DNA from: a virus
Reading direction: 5' to 3' (one strand)
DNA: 64,000 nucleotides
Virus record (IMG/VR): IMGVR_UViG_3300048927_000250
Location: 1 to 64,000 of that record
Numbering within the stretch: position 1 is the stretch's first letter; the number at the start of each line of letters is the position of its first letter. The notes under the pieces were generated by a model. The model saw nothing but the letters and a program-made list of their open reading frames with translations. It did not search any database and was not told the origin of the DNA. Positions 24,001 through 31,981 of the stretch are shown here, piece after piece. The translations under genes were made by a program, and so were the position numbers.

Positions 24001-25905
24001 ATGAGTACCTTACAAACCACTGCGCAGCAAACCCCACTTCAACAGCTCCAGGAATTAGTAGACTCCGGGAACAAATTGATAATGCTGCAAAATGGTTCAC
24101 CAGTTGAATTCCCCCTGAGCCTTTTGACCCAGGTAATGGGGGATGCGGTGACACTGGAGAAGTTGTCAGCAGTCGACAGCACTGCCATGTTTGGGAGTGT
24201 GCAGTCCTTTGCTGACTTACGTAAACTCAAACCGACAGCAAACAATGTCCGGGTTAACCTGCGTGGTTGGAACAACGGTTCCGACCTCGGGGGTGGTCAG
24301 TTCATTGGGCGTATCGGTGTGGCGAAAGCGAGCATGAAGAAGGACGATGGCGGCGTGATTGCCACGTCTGGTACCGACTGGTATTGGGAGCGTGCTATCG
24401 GGGACATCAACACGCTGGACGTGACGCACTTCGGTGCGGTAGCTGACGGCGTGACAGACAGCCTCCCGGCGGTACTGGCGATGTTTAAGTGGTCACAGGC
24501 GAGTGGCGGGTTCCAGGCAATTCAATTCCCGGCAGGGAAGTTCTTCCTGTCGCAGTTTGAATACCTGACTGAGATTGCCCGCTTCCGTCTGAACGGCACT
24601 GCAACCAATCACTTCGGTTACTTCAATGCAACTACCCTGACGTCGGACTCGAACGAGAACGTCCTGTTCAGTCTGAACGCACGTTGGGTCGAGATTTCCG
24701 GATTTGTCTTTGAAGGTCGCACGGACATTGACGGGAACAAGAAAGGGTTCTACAAAAACATCATTGCCGGGGGACAGTACACCCGTATCAGCATGATGCG
24801 TTGGTCCAAGGTGGGCGGGACTTGCGTGGATATGCTGGATACCCTTGACTCGAAGATTGACCAGTGGTACGCCAGTGGTTGTACCGGCGATGTCATCAAA
24901 GGGTATTGGTCGGGGCGTGCTGCGGGCGTATGGGACCACATGACGGCGGTGGAGCTGAGTAACTTTAACGTCCAGAACTGTCGGGGCGGGAAGGTACTGA
25001 ACTTGCCGCGTTGCACGCAATCCTTCATCTGGAACGGTTGGATTGAGCACAGTGACAACCCAGGTGACCTGTCAAACGGCCAGTGGATTATCAACGGACT
25101 GAACATCGAAGACTGTAAAATGTCTCCGTTGAAACTGACCTTTGCACGCATCATCAATTTCCAGCTGGGTCTGCAATCCGGTTCGAGCGTCTCTTACGAC
25201 GTACAGGACGGGGACGTGGAATGGCTGAGTCAGTGGGAACGTGGCCATGTCGACATTGACAACCACGGCATCTACATTGACGGGACAATTGACGCTGCGA
25301 TTGTAGGGTCGCGCAACAAACTCAGTAACTCTTCTGACAAAGCGAAATGGTTCTGTCTGGGCCGGTTCTTCACGCCTTCTGAAGGGGACCAAATCGACAT
25401 CAACATGGTGGGGACCGGTAACTTCTTGTCTATCTCATCTACCATGACAGATATCGACGACACCCGTCAAGGTGGAGGTAACACCCTGATTCGCTACCAG
25501 GCGAAGAAAGGGGCGGCAGGGTTGTCGTTAATGCCGATGGGCTCAAGTCCAATCAAGGCGGTAGCGTACACCTCAACCAGCGCAGGGAACATCACGCTTT
25601 ACGTGCAGTTGAAGCCGTACACCCGTAACGTGATTCCTATCATCACGGCGACCGGGTTAACGCACTTCGAAGCCGGGGTAAGTGTATACTGGCGTCCAGA
25701 CCGTAAAGCCCTGACCGATGAGGAGATGGCGGCAATTGCCGACGTTAAGCCTGTAGTCGAGCAGTGGTCGATTGGTCAGCTCGCGGGTATCGGTGCCACG
25801 CAGGAGGGATACCTGTTAGTGAAGTCTAAAGTGGAGAACGGACATCTTGCAGTCAAGGTCGGCAACAAGATTCAGTACATCCAACTGAAGGCGTCACCGC
25901 AGTAA
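24001..25905 (+). CDS. Tailspike, right-handed beta-helix, probable exopolysaccharide depolymerase
   Basis: 634 residues. Residues 1-60 are a helical virion-attachment head, followed by a small domain with FGSVQSFADLRKLKP and GWNNGSDLGGGQFIG. Then DVTHFGAVADGVTDS at about 140 marks the start of a pectate-lyase-type beta helix (long run of short beta repeats to about 500), and a C-terminal beta domain follows. Similar spikes degrade colanic acid, amylovoran or K antigens. Specificity and catalytic Asp/Glu are not assignable by eye. It is isolated from the fibre genes by 16 kb of early genes and is flanked by its own terminator. Confidence 0.75.
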   Translation: MSTLQTTAQQTPLQQLQELVDSGNKLIMLQNGSPVEFPLSLLTQVMGDAVTLEKLSAVDSTAMFGSVQSFADLRKLKPTANNVRVNLRGWNNGSDLGGGQFIGRIGVAKASMKKDDGGVIATSGTDWYWERAIGDINTLDVTHFGAVADGVTDSLPAVLAMFKWSQASGGFQAIQFPAGKFFLSQFEYLTEIARFRLNGTATNHFGYFNATTLTSDSNENVLFSLNARWVEISGFVFEGRTDIDGNKKGFYKNIIAGGQYTRISMMRWSKVGGTCVDMLDTLDSKIDQWYASGCTGDVIKGYWSGRAAGVWDHMTAVELSNFNVQNCRGGKVLNLPRCTQSFIWNGWIEHSDNPGDLSNGQWIINGLNIEDCKMSPLKLTFARIINFQLGLQSGSSVSYDVQDGDVEWLSQWERGHVDIDNHGIYIDGTIDAAIVGSRNKLSNSSDKAKWFCLGRFFTPSEGDQIDINMVGTGNFLSISSTMTDIDDTRQGGGNTLIRYQAKKGAAGLSLMPMGSSPIKAVAYTSTSAGNITLYVQLKPYTRNVIPIITATGLTHFEAGVSVYWRPDRKALTDEEMAAIADVKPVVEQWSIGQLAGIGATQEGYLLVKSKVENGHLAVKVGNKIQYIQLKASPQ

Positions 25906-25910
25906 GAGCA

Positions 25911-25945
25911 AAAAAAAAAGAAGGGGCACTGTGCCCCTTCTTTTA
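25911..25945. terminator. Bidirectional terminator
   Basis: AGAAGGGGCA/TGCCCCTTCT stem with T runs on both strands, between the tailspike and the convergent gene ending at 25943. Confidence 0.85.
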
Positions 25946-26491
25946 TTCTTTCTTTCCCCCTTCTTTTTCTTTCTCTGGACGTGGACACGCCTTGTTAGAA
26001 AGCGGAATGGGATTCGGATACTTTTCGTTTAGCATCTTACAGAGGTGGGTAGTTGAGAGGGTCACGTATGTCCCGGCAATCATTATCTGGGTTTGTTCCA
26101 CACGCCGCACAACCTCGTCAGTAGTTCCGCCCATAACGAGCGATGCCTGCACCGCTTCCTCCACCGCGTAACGGTATGCTCGCACATGAGTACCCCCTTT
26201 CCCGTACAAGACCCGACGCCGGAAAAACCCTTTCTCCGTAACGAAGAAATCATACAGTTTCCCGTCATGGGTCAGTATAGCACCCAACGGTCCGTCCGCT
26301 AACGTTACCCACGGCCACTCCCCAGTTTCAAGGTAGTCGTGCAACGCAAACCCATCCACCGTCAAAGGGATAACAAAGCCCCATGGAGTGAAGAAACTTT
26401 CCAGCGGTGGGTTCAGGTTCAGCTCATTGGGCTGCTGTACCTTGACCGCAAAAGTAATGTCTTCATCGCGAACCAAGTAGAAGTTACGCAT
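25943..26491 (-). CDS. Hypothetical protein
   Basis: 182 residues, starts MRNFYLVRDEDITFAV; overlaps the HslV-like gene stop by eight bases, so probably co-translated with it. C-terminus lysine/glutamate-rich. Not recognised; the tight coupling makes a partner of the HslV-like protein conceivable. Confidence 0.6.
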   Translation of the reverse strand: MRNFYLVRDEDITFAVKVQQPNELNLNPPLESFFTPWGFVIPLTVDGFALHDYLETGEWPWVTLADGPLGAILTHDGKLYDFFVTEKGFFRRRVLYGKGGTHVRAYRYAVEEAVQASLVMGGTTDEVVRRVEQTQIMIAGTYVTLSTTHLCKMLNEKYPNPIPLSNKACPRPEKEKEGGKKE

Positions 26492-27026
26492 CCTTCTTCT
26501 TCCTTTTTGGTTTAGGGATTAACTTCAAATCCCGTTGTTTAAACGATACCACGGTACCGCCACAGTCCGGGTTGACAGCGATGGCCAGTTTGACTGCCGC
26601 TACAGCGTCCAGTCCGTTGTATGCGCCCATCTTCGCAATACGTAACCCATTACCATGACCGTAGGTTTTATGCGATGTATCGGCCTTATAGAGCGTTGTG
26701 TCGTCAAAGGCGTACAGGTAACGTTTGGTCAAAACCAACATACTGCGGTCGGCTTGAGGACCAAAGGTCTTGTGCATGTATTCCGGTAACTCGATACTTA
26801 CGTCGTCGGTCACATCTAGCGCACGGACTAACGGCTCAATCGAGAGTTGCCAGGACACCCGTGTAGTGAAGTCGGTGTTTTCACCGCACATCCCAAGGAC
26901 CATATCCCCGGCTTCATTATCCCAGAGCTTTAGCATCGCCCCCAGGTCTTCACTGTTATACCCTCGGTCGATGATAGCCCGGCTGTCAGCGGCAATGATG
27001 CCGCGATGGTAAAGTACTATCGACAT
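26484..27026 (-). CDS. HslV/proteasome-like Ntn hydrolase
   Basis: 180 residues from the ATG at 27026. Pattern of a proteasome beta/HslV fold: MSIVLYHRGIIAADSRAI at the start (Ser2 in the place of the catalytic Thr), LKLWDNEAGDMVLGMCGENTDF near 32 (HslV has KVRRL-ND-V-AGFAG-TAD), YGHGNGLRIAKMGAY near 118-132 and DAVAAVKLAIAVNPDCGGTV. HslV is the peptidase chamber of the HslUV protease; no ATPase partner is visible nearby, but the SspB-like gene is four genes upstream. It could instead be a maturation protease. Activity depends on Ser2 exposure after Met removal. Confidence 0.6.
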   Translation of the reverse strand: MSIVLYHRGIIAADSRAIIDRGYNSEDLGAMLKLWDNEAGDMVLGMCGENTDFTTRVSWQLSIEPLVRALDVTDDVSIELPEYMHKTFGPQADRSMLVLTKRYLYAFDDTTLYKADTSHKTYGHGNGLRIAKMGAYNGLDAVAAVKLAIAVNPDCGGTVVSFKQRDLKLIPKPKRKKKDA

Positions 27027-27049
27027 GCGATAACCCCTTGAATGCAAAA

Positions 27050-27078
27050 TAAAAAATGGGGACAAGCGTCCCCATTTT
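27050..27078 (-). terminator. Minus-strand terminator
   Basis: ATGGGGA/TCCCCAT stem followed by TTTTTATTTT on the minus strand, between the genes at 27086 and 26484. Confidence 0.7.
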
Positions 27079-27085
27079 AGGATTA

Positions 27086-27394
27086 CTAGCAGCGCTGCTG
27101 TTTAGCCTGAGTAGAGCCACTGCCTTGGGTTTTCTTTGCCGGAGCAGTTTCAACCGCCGGTTGTTTCGGCACGTCAAACGCAATTGCTTCAAAGTCGCTG
27201 TTGAAGTACACGTTGTAACCCGGTTTCACTTTGAACGGAACCTGGTCGGTGTTAACGGTAAAGGTCACACCGGAATCCAGCTGGAAGTCGATGGTGTCGT
27301 TGTGTACGTCCAGTGCTTGCGCGTACTTACCTTCGTCATCGGTGAACAGGAATGCTGCCAGTGGAGCCAGTTGTGCCAGAGTTGTTTTAGACAT
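27086..27394 (-). CDS. Hypothetical protein
   Basis: 102 residues from the ATG at 27394 (AGAGGAAATACTG upstream). Beta-rich (TIDFQLDSGVTFTVNTDQVPF) with a low-complexity, lysine- and glutamine-rich end. Not recognised. Confidence 0.6.
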   Translation of the reverse strand: MSKTTLAQLAPLAAFLFTDDEGKYAQALDVHNDTIDFQLDSGVTFTVNTDQVPFKVKPGYNVYFNSDFEAIAFDVPKQPAVETAPAKKTQGSGSTQAKQQRC

Positions 27395-27410
27395 CAGTAT
27401 TTCCTCTTGA

Positions 27411-27620
27411 TTAAGTTTGTAGCCAGCCATGGTCGTACGCTATGGTTAACGCCCAGTAGATTACGCACATGATGGTGATTGCACTTGAAAGAAAAACGAA
27501 TACCGCTAACTTATTGATTTTGAAGCGCCCTATTACGTAGATAACCAGACACGCAAAACCAAAGACGGTAACCGCGAACATGAAGGCGAAGTGGGCGAGT
27601 CCCCAATCTGAACTTGACAT
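27411..27620 (-). CDS. Small two-segment membrane protein
   Basis: 69 residues from the ATG at 27620 (GGAGGTAGG upstream, shared with the stop of the previous gene). Two hydrophobic helices (FMFAVTVFGFACLVIYVIG and LAVFVFLSSAITIMCVIYWAL). Pairs with the membrane gene directly upstream. Confidence 0.6.
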   Translation of the reverse strand: MSSSDWGLAHFAFMFAVTVFGFACLVIYVIGRFKINKLAVFVFLSSAITIMCVIYWALTIAYDHGWLQT

Positions 27621-27621
27621 C

Positions 27622-27825
27622 CTACCTCCAGTTGTAGATGAACAAGGCGTAACCGAACGGGACGTACGAAAGGAACAATGACATGAATGCCACGTACGCC
27701 CCAACCAGCCACCACCGCCGTTTGGGTTTTGCATCCTTAATTACCAACCAACAGGCCAGTGAGAAGGAACACATGGCCGTCAGGGTGATAAGAAAGAAAA
27801 GACCGGTTAATCCAGGGAGACTCAT
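27622..27825 (-). CDS. Small two-segment membrane protein
   Basis: 67 residues. Two hydrophobic helices (LTGLFFLITLTAMCSFSLACWLV and VGAYVAFMSLFLSYVPFGYALF) around a basic turn (KDAKPKRRW). Starts four bases before the SspB-like stop. Its role is not known; the pair could act as a complex in the host membrane. Confidence 0.6.
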   Translation of the reverse strand: MSLPGLTGLFFLITLTAMCSFSLACWLVIKDAKPKRRWWLVGAYVAFMSLFLSYVPFGYALFIYNWR

Positions 27826-28244
27826 TCCTTGCCGCCCTGGATAAGTCCAAACTTCGGTCGGGTCGGTGCCACCGGAGGTGTTTCAGCCGGAGCCTCATCG
27901 GAGTAATCCTTGAAGTCCGGGAACTCGGCTGCACCAAACCAGAGGGGTGGCATCTTACACTCACGCGGTCGTCCGCCGAAGAGCACGATGTCTTCCCACT
28001 TAATCATGGTACCTTGTTTCTTGCGGTCGAAGGCACCAGAGAAGTCCAGTCCCCAGTCACGCACGGTCAAGGCGCAGGAGTTAGGGCCGATGTTCAACAC
28101 AACGACACCCTCGTGGCCCCGGTCACGAATGACCGGGTTGTCGAGGTTCTCGGTACGAACCCAGATGTGGGGCGTCTGACCGTTATCCTGGAAGAACGAG
28201 TACAGGGTATTAAACATGTAGACAGATAAATTGGTCGATTGCAT
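27822..28244 (-). CDS. SspB-like ClpXP adaptor
   Basis: 140 residues. Residues 7-100 follow E. coli SspB closely in layout: LYSFFQDNGQTPHIWV (SspB: WLLDNQLTPHLVV), EGVVVLNIGPNSCALTV (IVLNIAPRAVGNLEL), WGLDFSGAFDRKKQ (VRFNARFGGIPRQ). A flexible Pro/Ala/Glu linker ends in PTRPKFGLIQGGKE, placed like SspB's ClpX-binding tail (RPALRVVK). SspB tethers ssrA-tagged proteins to ClpXP. A phage copy could redirect ClpXP to chosen targets or protect tagged phage proteins by competition. ssrA-tag-binding residues need alignment. Confidence 0.7.
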   Translation of the reverse strand: MQSTNLSVYMFNTLYSFFQDNGQTPHIWVRTENLDNPVIRDRGHEGVVVLNIGPNSCALTVRDWGLDFSGAFDRKKQGTMIKWEDIVLFGGRPRECKMPPLWFGAAEFPDFKDYSDEAPAETPPVAPTRPKFGLIQGGKE

Positions 28245-28762
28245 CAGTGTGTGCGTCCTGTTAAAATAGGTTGGTGAAGGGTCTCGTCGTACCCTTCTTC
28301 GTTAGGGAGTACCAACTCCTCGTCAGACCAGATAACCTGGTAATACTGAACCATGCGCTGTAGTCCGTAGTACCGTTCGTTTCCGTGCACCACGTCCGGA
28401 TGTTCGCCAATGATAGGGACGATATTAACCCGTCCGTACATGGCAAAGCCGTCGTCTACGTTAACGCAGGTTGGGAGCATGTCGATAATCCCGGTGGTTA
28501 CGCCATAGGTTTCCCAGTAGGAAACAGTTGCGTTGAGAATCATCGCCAGGTCTTCCATGGGGACAATTCCAGTAACCACTAGTTCAGGCCACCCGCGCTC
28601 GTTGAGTCCGATTGTGCTGAGGTAGCCACACGGGACATCTTCGAATCCAGGTATCTCACAACTCTTACCAATATAAGCCGGTGCGAAACCGTTCTCCTTA
28701 ATCATTTCGGCAATGTGTGAATGGGAAGCAGCATCAAAGGGGAGGTACTCAGCGTTTACCAT
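28244..28762 (-). CDS. DUF4262 family protein
   Basis: 172 residues. Pattern of DUF4262: YLSTIGLNERGWPELVVTGIVP near 48-68, a following helix (AMILNATVSYWET), then VIWSDEELVLPNEEGYDE near 145. The family is found in actinobacteria and phages; role unknown. A TAGTATAGATAACC element lies 25 bases upstream, perhaps a weak promoter. Confidence 0.65.
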   Translation of the reverse strand: MVNAEYLPFDAASHSHIAEMIKENGFAPAYIGKSCEIPGFEDVPCGYLSTIGLNERGWPELVVTGIVPMEDLAMILNATVSYWETYGVTTGIIDMLPTCVNVDDGFAMYGRVNIVPIIGEHPDVVHGNERYYGLQRMVQYYQVIWSDEELVLPNEEGYDETLHQPILTGRTH

Positions 28763-28831
28763 CGGACACCTCGTTAACAGGTTATCTATACTAAGTTCAC
28801 CCCCACGTCACTTTTTACAGTGGTAGGTGGC

Positions 28832-28865
28832 ATAAAAAAAGGAGGGACCGAAGTCCCTCCTTTTA
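28832..28865. terminator. Bidirectional terminator with UUCG loop on minus strand
   Basis: AAGGAGGGAC-CGAA-GTCCCTCCTT, with T runs on both sides. It ends the short unit with the 53-residue gene. Confidence 0.8.
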
Positions 28866-29024
28866 TGCTGCTTCTGCTGCCGGGGCTACACCGAGGCCCA
28901 AGAGAAACTCCTGGACAATTGGTTTTGCCTCCGTCACCACTCGTGTGTACGCAGCGGCTTCGATATCGACAGGGAATTGCTTCTCCTTCCGTTCTCTTAC
29001 CGCTTTGTGCATGTTTGTATTCAT
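28863..29024 (-). CDS. Small hypothetical protein (53 residues)
   Basis: Starts MNTNMHKAVRERKEKQFPVD and ends FLLGLGVAPAAEAA. GGGGAACGGA lies before the ATG at 29024. Amphipathic and basic at the front, alanine-rich at the end. It lies between a terminator and a TATG-type element, so it may form its own unit. Function unknown. Confidence 0.6.
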   Translation of the reverse strand: MNTNMHKAVRERKEKQFPVDIEAAAYTRVVTEAKPIVQEFLLGLGVAPAAEAA

Positions 29025-29048
29025 TCCGTTCCCCAGAGGTGTAGTCGA

Positions 29049-29058
29049 CCTACATAGG
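29049..29058 (-). promoter_or_regulatory. Candidate TATG-type promoter element
   Basis: Minus strand CCTATGTAGG, 25 bases before the ATG at 29024 and directly behind the gene ending at 29077. Confidence 0.35.
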
Positions 29059-29076
29059 AAAGGCGGAATGTTTACT

Positions 29077-29862
29077 TTACTTCATGGGGAAAGTCTGGTA
29101 GAACGAACGCAGGATGCCCTCATGTATCCGAACAAAGACATCAGCCTTTTCCCAGTTCCCGTCAGCGTAAACACCGACCAAATCCAGGCGGGCAATCTCA
29201 TGTCCAAGTTCAACATGGTTCTGCTGGATAGTCCCGTGAATCAAATGGAAATTGGCTTTGTCGCCCCCGAAGAAAGTATAGCGCGCAGAAACCAGTTTAG
29301 TCTCCGGGTTATACTTCAAGCAACGAGCGGCAGTACGAGTTACGCCATCCAAGTCGAATCGGAACTTACCCGTCCATTCTGGGAAGGTGTTCTTTCTCCC
29401 CGCCAGATTAGAACTGTTCAGCTTGTTGATTTCTTCGGTCAACTCCCAGACAAACTGGGTTTCAGTCTGAGTACCGTAATACGTCAACCCGCCATCCAAC
29501 AGTTCCCGAGTTTTCACTACCCGCCGGAAAAAGTTACGGGCCAGGCGATTGTTCGCGGCGATGCGTAAAGCAGTACGCTCCCATCTTGCAATTTTTTCAG
29601 GACTCAGGGTAGGGGCATCCCCTAGGCTGGTTGTCTGAATATTTCGCGTGACCGGAATATCAAAGCGGGTGGTGATAAGACCATCAGATTTCCTCACGCC
29701 GAAAAAGTGTAACTCGGCACCCGACTCCCCAACCGGTACGGCAACAACTACAGCGTACATCTTACGGTTAGGAACTTCGACCGTTTGTACAACACGCGCA
29801 CCAGGAGTATTGGCGACGACGTTAACTAACGGGAGGTTCAGAAAGTCTGCGGTATTTTTCAT
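29077..29862 (-). CDS. Hypothetical protein
   Basis: 261 residues, mixed alpha/beta, basic. No motif or family recognised. Monocistronic-looking: gaps on both sides, with a small GTACGC/GCGTAC hairpin in the 70-base gap to the dUTPase gene. Confidence 0.6.
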   Translation of the reverse strand: MKNTADFLNLPLVNVVANTPGARVVQTVEVPNRKMYAVVVAVPVGESGAELHFFGVRKSDGLITTRFDIPVTRNIQTTSLGDAPTLSPEKIARWERTALRIAANNRLARNFFRRVVKTRELLDGGLTYYGTQTETQFVWELTEEINKLNSSNLAGRKNTFPEWTGKFRFDLDGVTRTAARCLKYNPETKLVSARYTFFGGDKANFHLIHGTIQQNHVELGHEIARLDLVGVYADGNWEKADVFVRIHEGILRSFYQTFPMK

Positions 29863-29932
29863 ACTTTGGTGTCCTTAAAAGGATTAATTAGAGGGTACGC
29901 TTTAACCGGCGTACATCGGCTTACTGCATACG

Positions 29933-31270
29933 TTATTGGATAACGTAATTTTTGAGGATGAATGTGCAAGCAGGGTGAGTGATGCGGACGAACTTGGTGT
30001 CGGTGTAGAACAGGTTCATGTTTGCACGACGGTTGAACAACTGACCCACTTCATGGTTCCAGTCCTGGAAGCGTTCGACCGTGATTTTCACCAGAGTGGA
30101 ATCTCCGCCAGAACCGTCGATGAATTCCAGTGCCCACTTGATGACTGCCTCCAGTTGGTCTTCGCGCAGTTCTTCCGCAACGAAATCCATACCGTTGTGT
30201 AAGTCAATGGCCACCTGAAGGTTGGCCATGATGATATCCATGTTGGCCGCCATCTCTTCTTTGGTGAAGACGCCTTCCTTCTTGAAGATACGCGGGCGCG
30301 CTTCATTCATACGCTCACCGAAAGTTTTCTCTTTATCGACCAGTGTCGTAACCAGCGGTTGCTCACTGTGGACGTGAACCGATTTACCATCGGTAACCAT
30401 GGTGCCGCGCATTACTTCCTGACCTGCACCACTGGAACCAAAACCACCTGCGCCGCGTTCAGTTTCCGTACTGAACTCATTCACCTGTTTGAACAGACCC
30501 ATTACCACCGGTTGAATCAGGTACTGGGCAATACGGTCACCACGAGAGATTTTGAACGCCGCTCCCTGAGTGTTACGGTTCCACAGAGAGACCATCAGTT
30601 GCCCGTTGTAGTCGGCATCAATGACACCCGTGAGGTTACCCAGTACGATACCGTGTTTGTGACCCAGACCAGAACGCGGATGAATCAGACCCACGTAGTT
30701 CGGGTTCTTCAGGAAGAACGCCAGCCCGGTTGGAATCAGTTTGGTTTCACCCGGTTCCAGGAAGGTGTCTTCCGTAACGGCAGCCATCAGGTCAACCCCG
30801 GCTGCGTCTTCAGAACCACGTGGAGCGAACTCTTTACCCCAATACAGTTCTTCGTCGAGTACCTTTACTTCGACCTGAATGCAGTTACGGTCGTAGGCGA
30901 CTGGCGGCGGAAGTTTAGCCAGCGTTTCTTCTGTCAGCATTGTCTGACGGTGAGTGATAAACGCGCGCACCATGCCCAATGGGAAGGAGAATTTGTAGAA
31001 CGGAGTGGAGTCCCCTTCTTCATGGACATCGAAGGTCGTGTCCATCAGGACGAACTTACCATGTCCTGCGTCCGGTCCTGTTTCTGCTGAATACACGACG
31101 TTGAAACCAAAGTCGGTAAAGAATGAAGTTATGTGTTTAACATACGCCTCTTCCTCCGCTGCCGATACTTCGAAAGGTGTATCCGGGTGAGGGAAGTTCT
31201 GATGTATCGCGTGCAGTGTTCCCCATACGGCGTCGATGACACCGCGTACAGCATTAATTTTCTCAGACAT
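29933..31270 (-). CDS. dut: dUTPase embedded in a larger protein
   Basis: 445 residues, about three times a normal dUTPase. The central part (about 140-285) carries the trimeric dUTPase motifs in order: SEDAAGVDL, PRSGLGHKHG, GVIDADYNGQL with the catalytic Asp, RGDRIAQ, and GAGGFGSSG. These bind and hydrolyse dUTP to dUMP, which the ThyA at 22687 uses. The first ~140 residues (FTDFGFNVVYSAETGPDAGHG, FDVHEEGDSTPFYKF) and the last ~160 (ERFQDWNHEVGQLF) are extra domains of unknown origin. TAATG coupling with the upstream gene is at 31270. Confidence 0.85.
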   Translation of the reverse strand: MSEKINAVRGVIDAVWGTLHAIHQNFPHPDTPFEVSAAEEEAYVKHITSFFTDFGFNVVYSAETGPDAGHGKFVLMDTTFDVHEEGDSTPFYKFSFPLGMVRAFITHRQTMLTEETLAKLPPPVAYDRNCIQVEVKVLDEELYWGKEFAPRGSEDAAGVDLMAAVTEDTFLEPGETKLIPTGLAFFLKNPNYVGLIHPRSGLGHKHGIVLGNLTGVIDADYNGQLMVSLWNRNTQGAAFKISRGDRIAQYLIQPVVMGLFKQVNEFSTETERGAGGFGSSGAGQEVMRGTMVTDGKSVHVHSEQPLVTTLVDKEKTFGERMNEARPRIFKKEGVFTKEEMAANMDIIMANLQVAIDLHNGMDFVAEELREDQLEAVIKWALEFIDGSGGDSTLVKITVERFQDWNHEVGQLFNRRANMNLFYTDTKFVRITHPACTFILKNYVIQ

Positions 31271-31536
31271 TACACTTTCCCTAATTCTGGATTGGCTTTA
31301 TAACGGTCGATGGCAGCCTGACATTCATCATGCGGCACATCGGTATAGTAGCAGAGCTGCTCGGCAGTAATACCGGAGTCTACGAGGCGACGCATCCCTT
31401 CACGCTTTAACGTGGTTTGCAGCTGGTCACCGAGATATTCAAGCGCCGACTCCTGAAACACGATAGCGCCCGTCAGGCGCATCGAGGAGTCCAGGGTGTC
31501 GAAGATTTGGTCACGTATTTCAGTAGAGGTTTTCAC
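31270..31536 (-). CDS. Small protein with helix-turn-helix-like C-terminus
   Basis: 88 residues from GTG at 31536 (CAGGAG seven bases upstream). The last 40 residues (GMRRLVDSGITAEQLCYYTDVPHDECQAAIDRY) align with residues 15-45 of the protein starting at 12636. Otherwise helical. Directly coupled to the dUTPase gene. Possibly DNA- or RNA-binding, not proven. Confidence 0.55.
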   Translation of the reverse strand: MKTSTEIRDQIFDTLDSSMRLTGAIVFQESALEYLGDQLQTTLKREGMRRLVDSGITAEQLCYYTDVPHDECQAAIDRYKANPELGKV

Positions 31537-31972
31537 GGAACAGCTCCTGGAGAGAATCGCTGTTCTCATCAAGTAAATGATAACCCGCACGAGACTTCGG
31601 GTCGATAATGGTCAAAGCACGGGGACGAGGCAAATTCCACGACGGGTCTGCTGCGTACTTTTCATCCCATTCTTTCTGCGCAGCCAGCGTTGACTCTTCA
31701 GCCTCCACATTGATGCGTTCCCAGTGACGGTTGCGGGTTTCCATCGCGACCAGTTGATGGTGCAATGTGTTCTGGTCATAGTCCGCCGCGGTTTCATGGA
31801 ACCAGGGCTGGTCACGGAAGTTGATGTCGGAGGCAATGAATGACACCTCTTCCCCATCAGCGTCACCCGTCATGACTTCAGCTGGACAAGATTCAATCAC
31901 GTCGATTAAGTTGTCCACCGCTTTGTGCATCGCGCTCCGGATTAAAGAGGCGTCTATCTTGTTTACGGACAT
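31520..31972 (-). CDS. Hypothetical protein
   Basis: 150 residues, acidic and helical (WERINVEAEESTLAAQKEWDEKYAADPSW). No family recognised. Overlaps the next gene by 17 bases. Confidence 0.6.
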   Translation of the reverse strand: MSVNKIDASLIRSAMHKAVDNLIDVIESCPAEVMTGDADGEEVSFIASDINFRDQPWFHETAADYDQNTLHHQLVAMETRNRHWERINVEAEESTLAAQKEWDEKYAADPSWNLPRPRALTIIDPKSRAGYHLLDENSDSLQELFRENLY

Positions 31973-31981
31973 AAAGACTCC

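Noticed and set aside
30359-31090. 243-codon plus-strand frame opposite the dUTPase
   Set aside because: The dUTPase motifs on the minus strand are unmistakable; the plus frame has no motif and no ribosome site.
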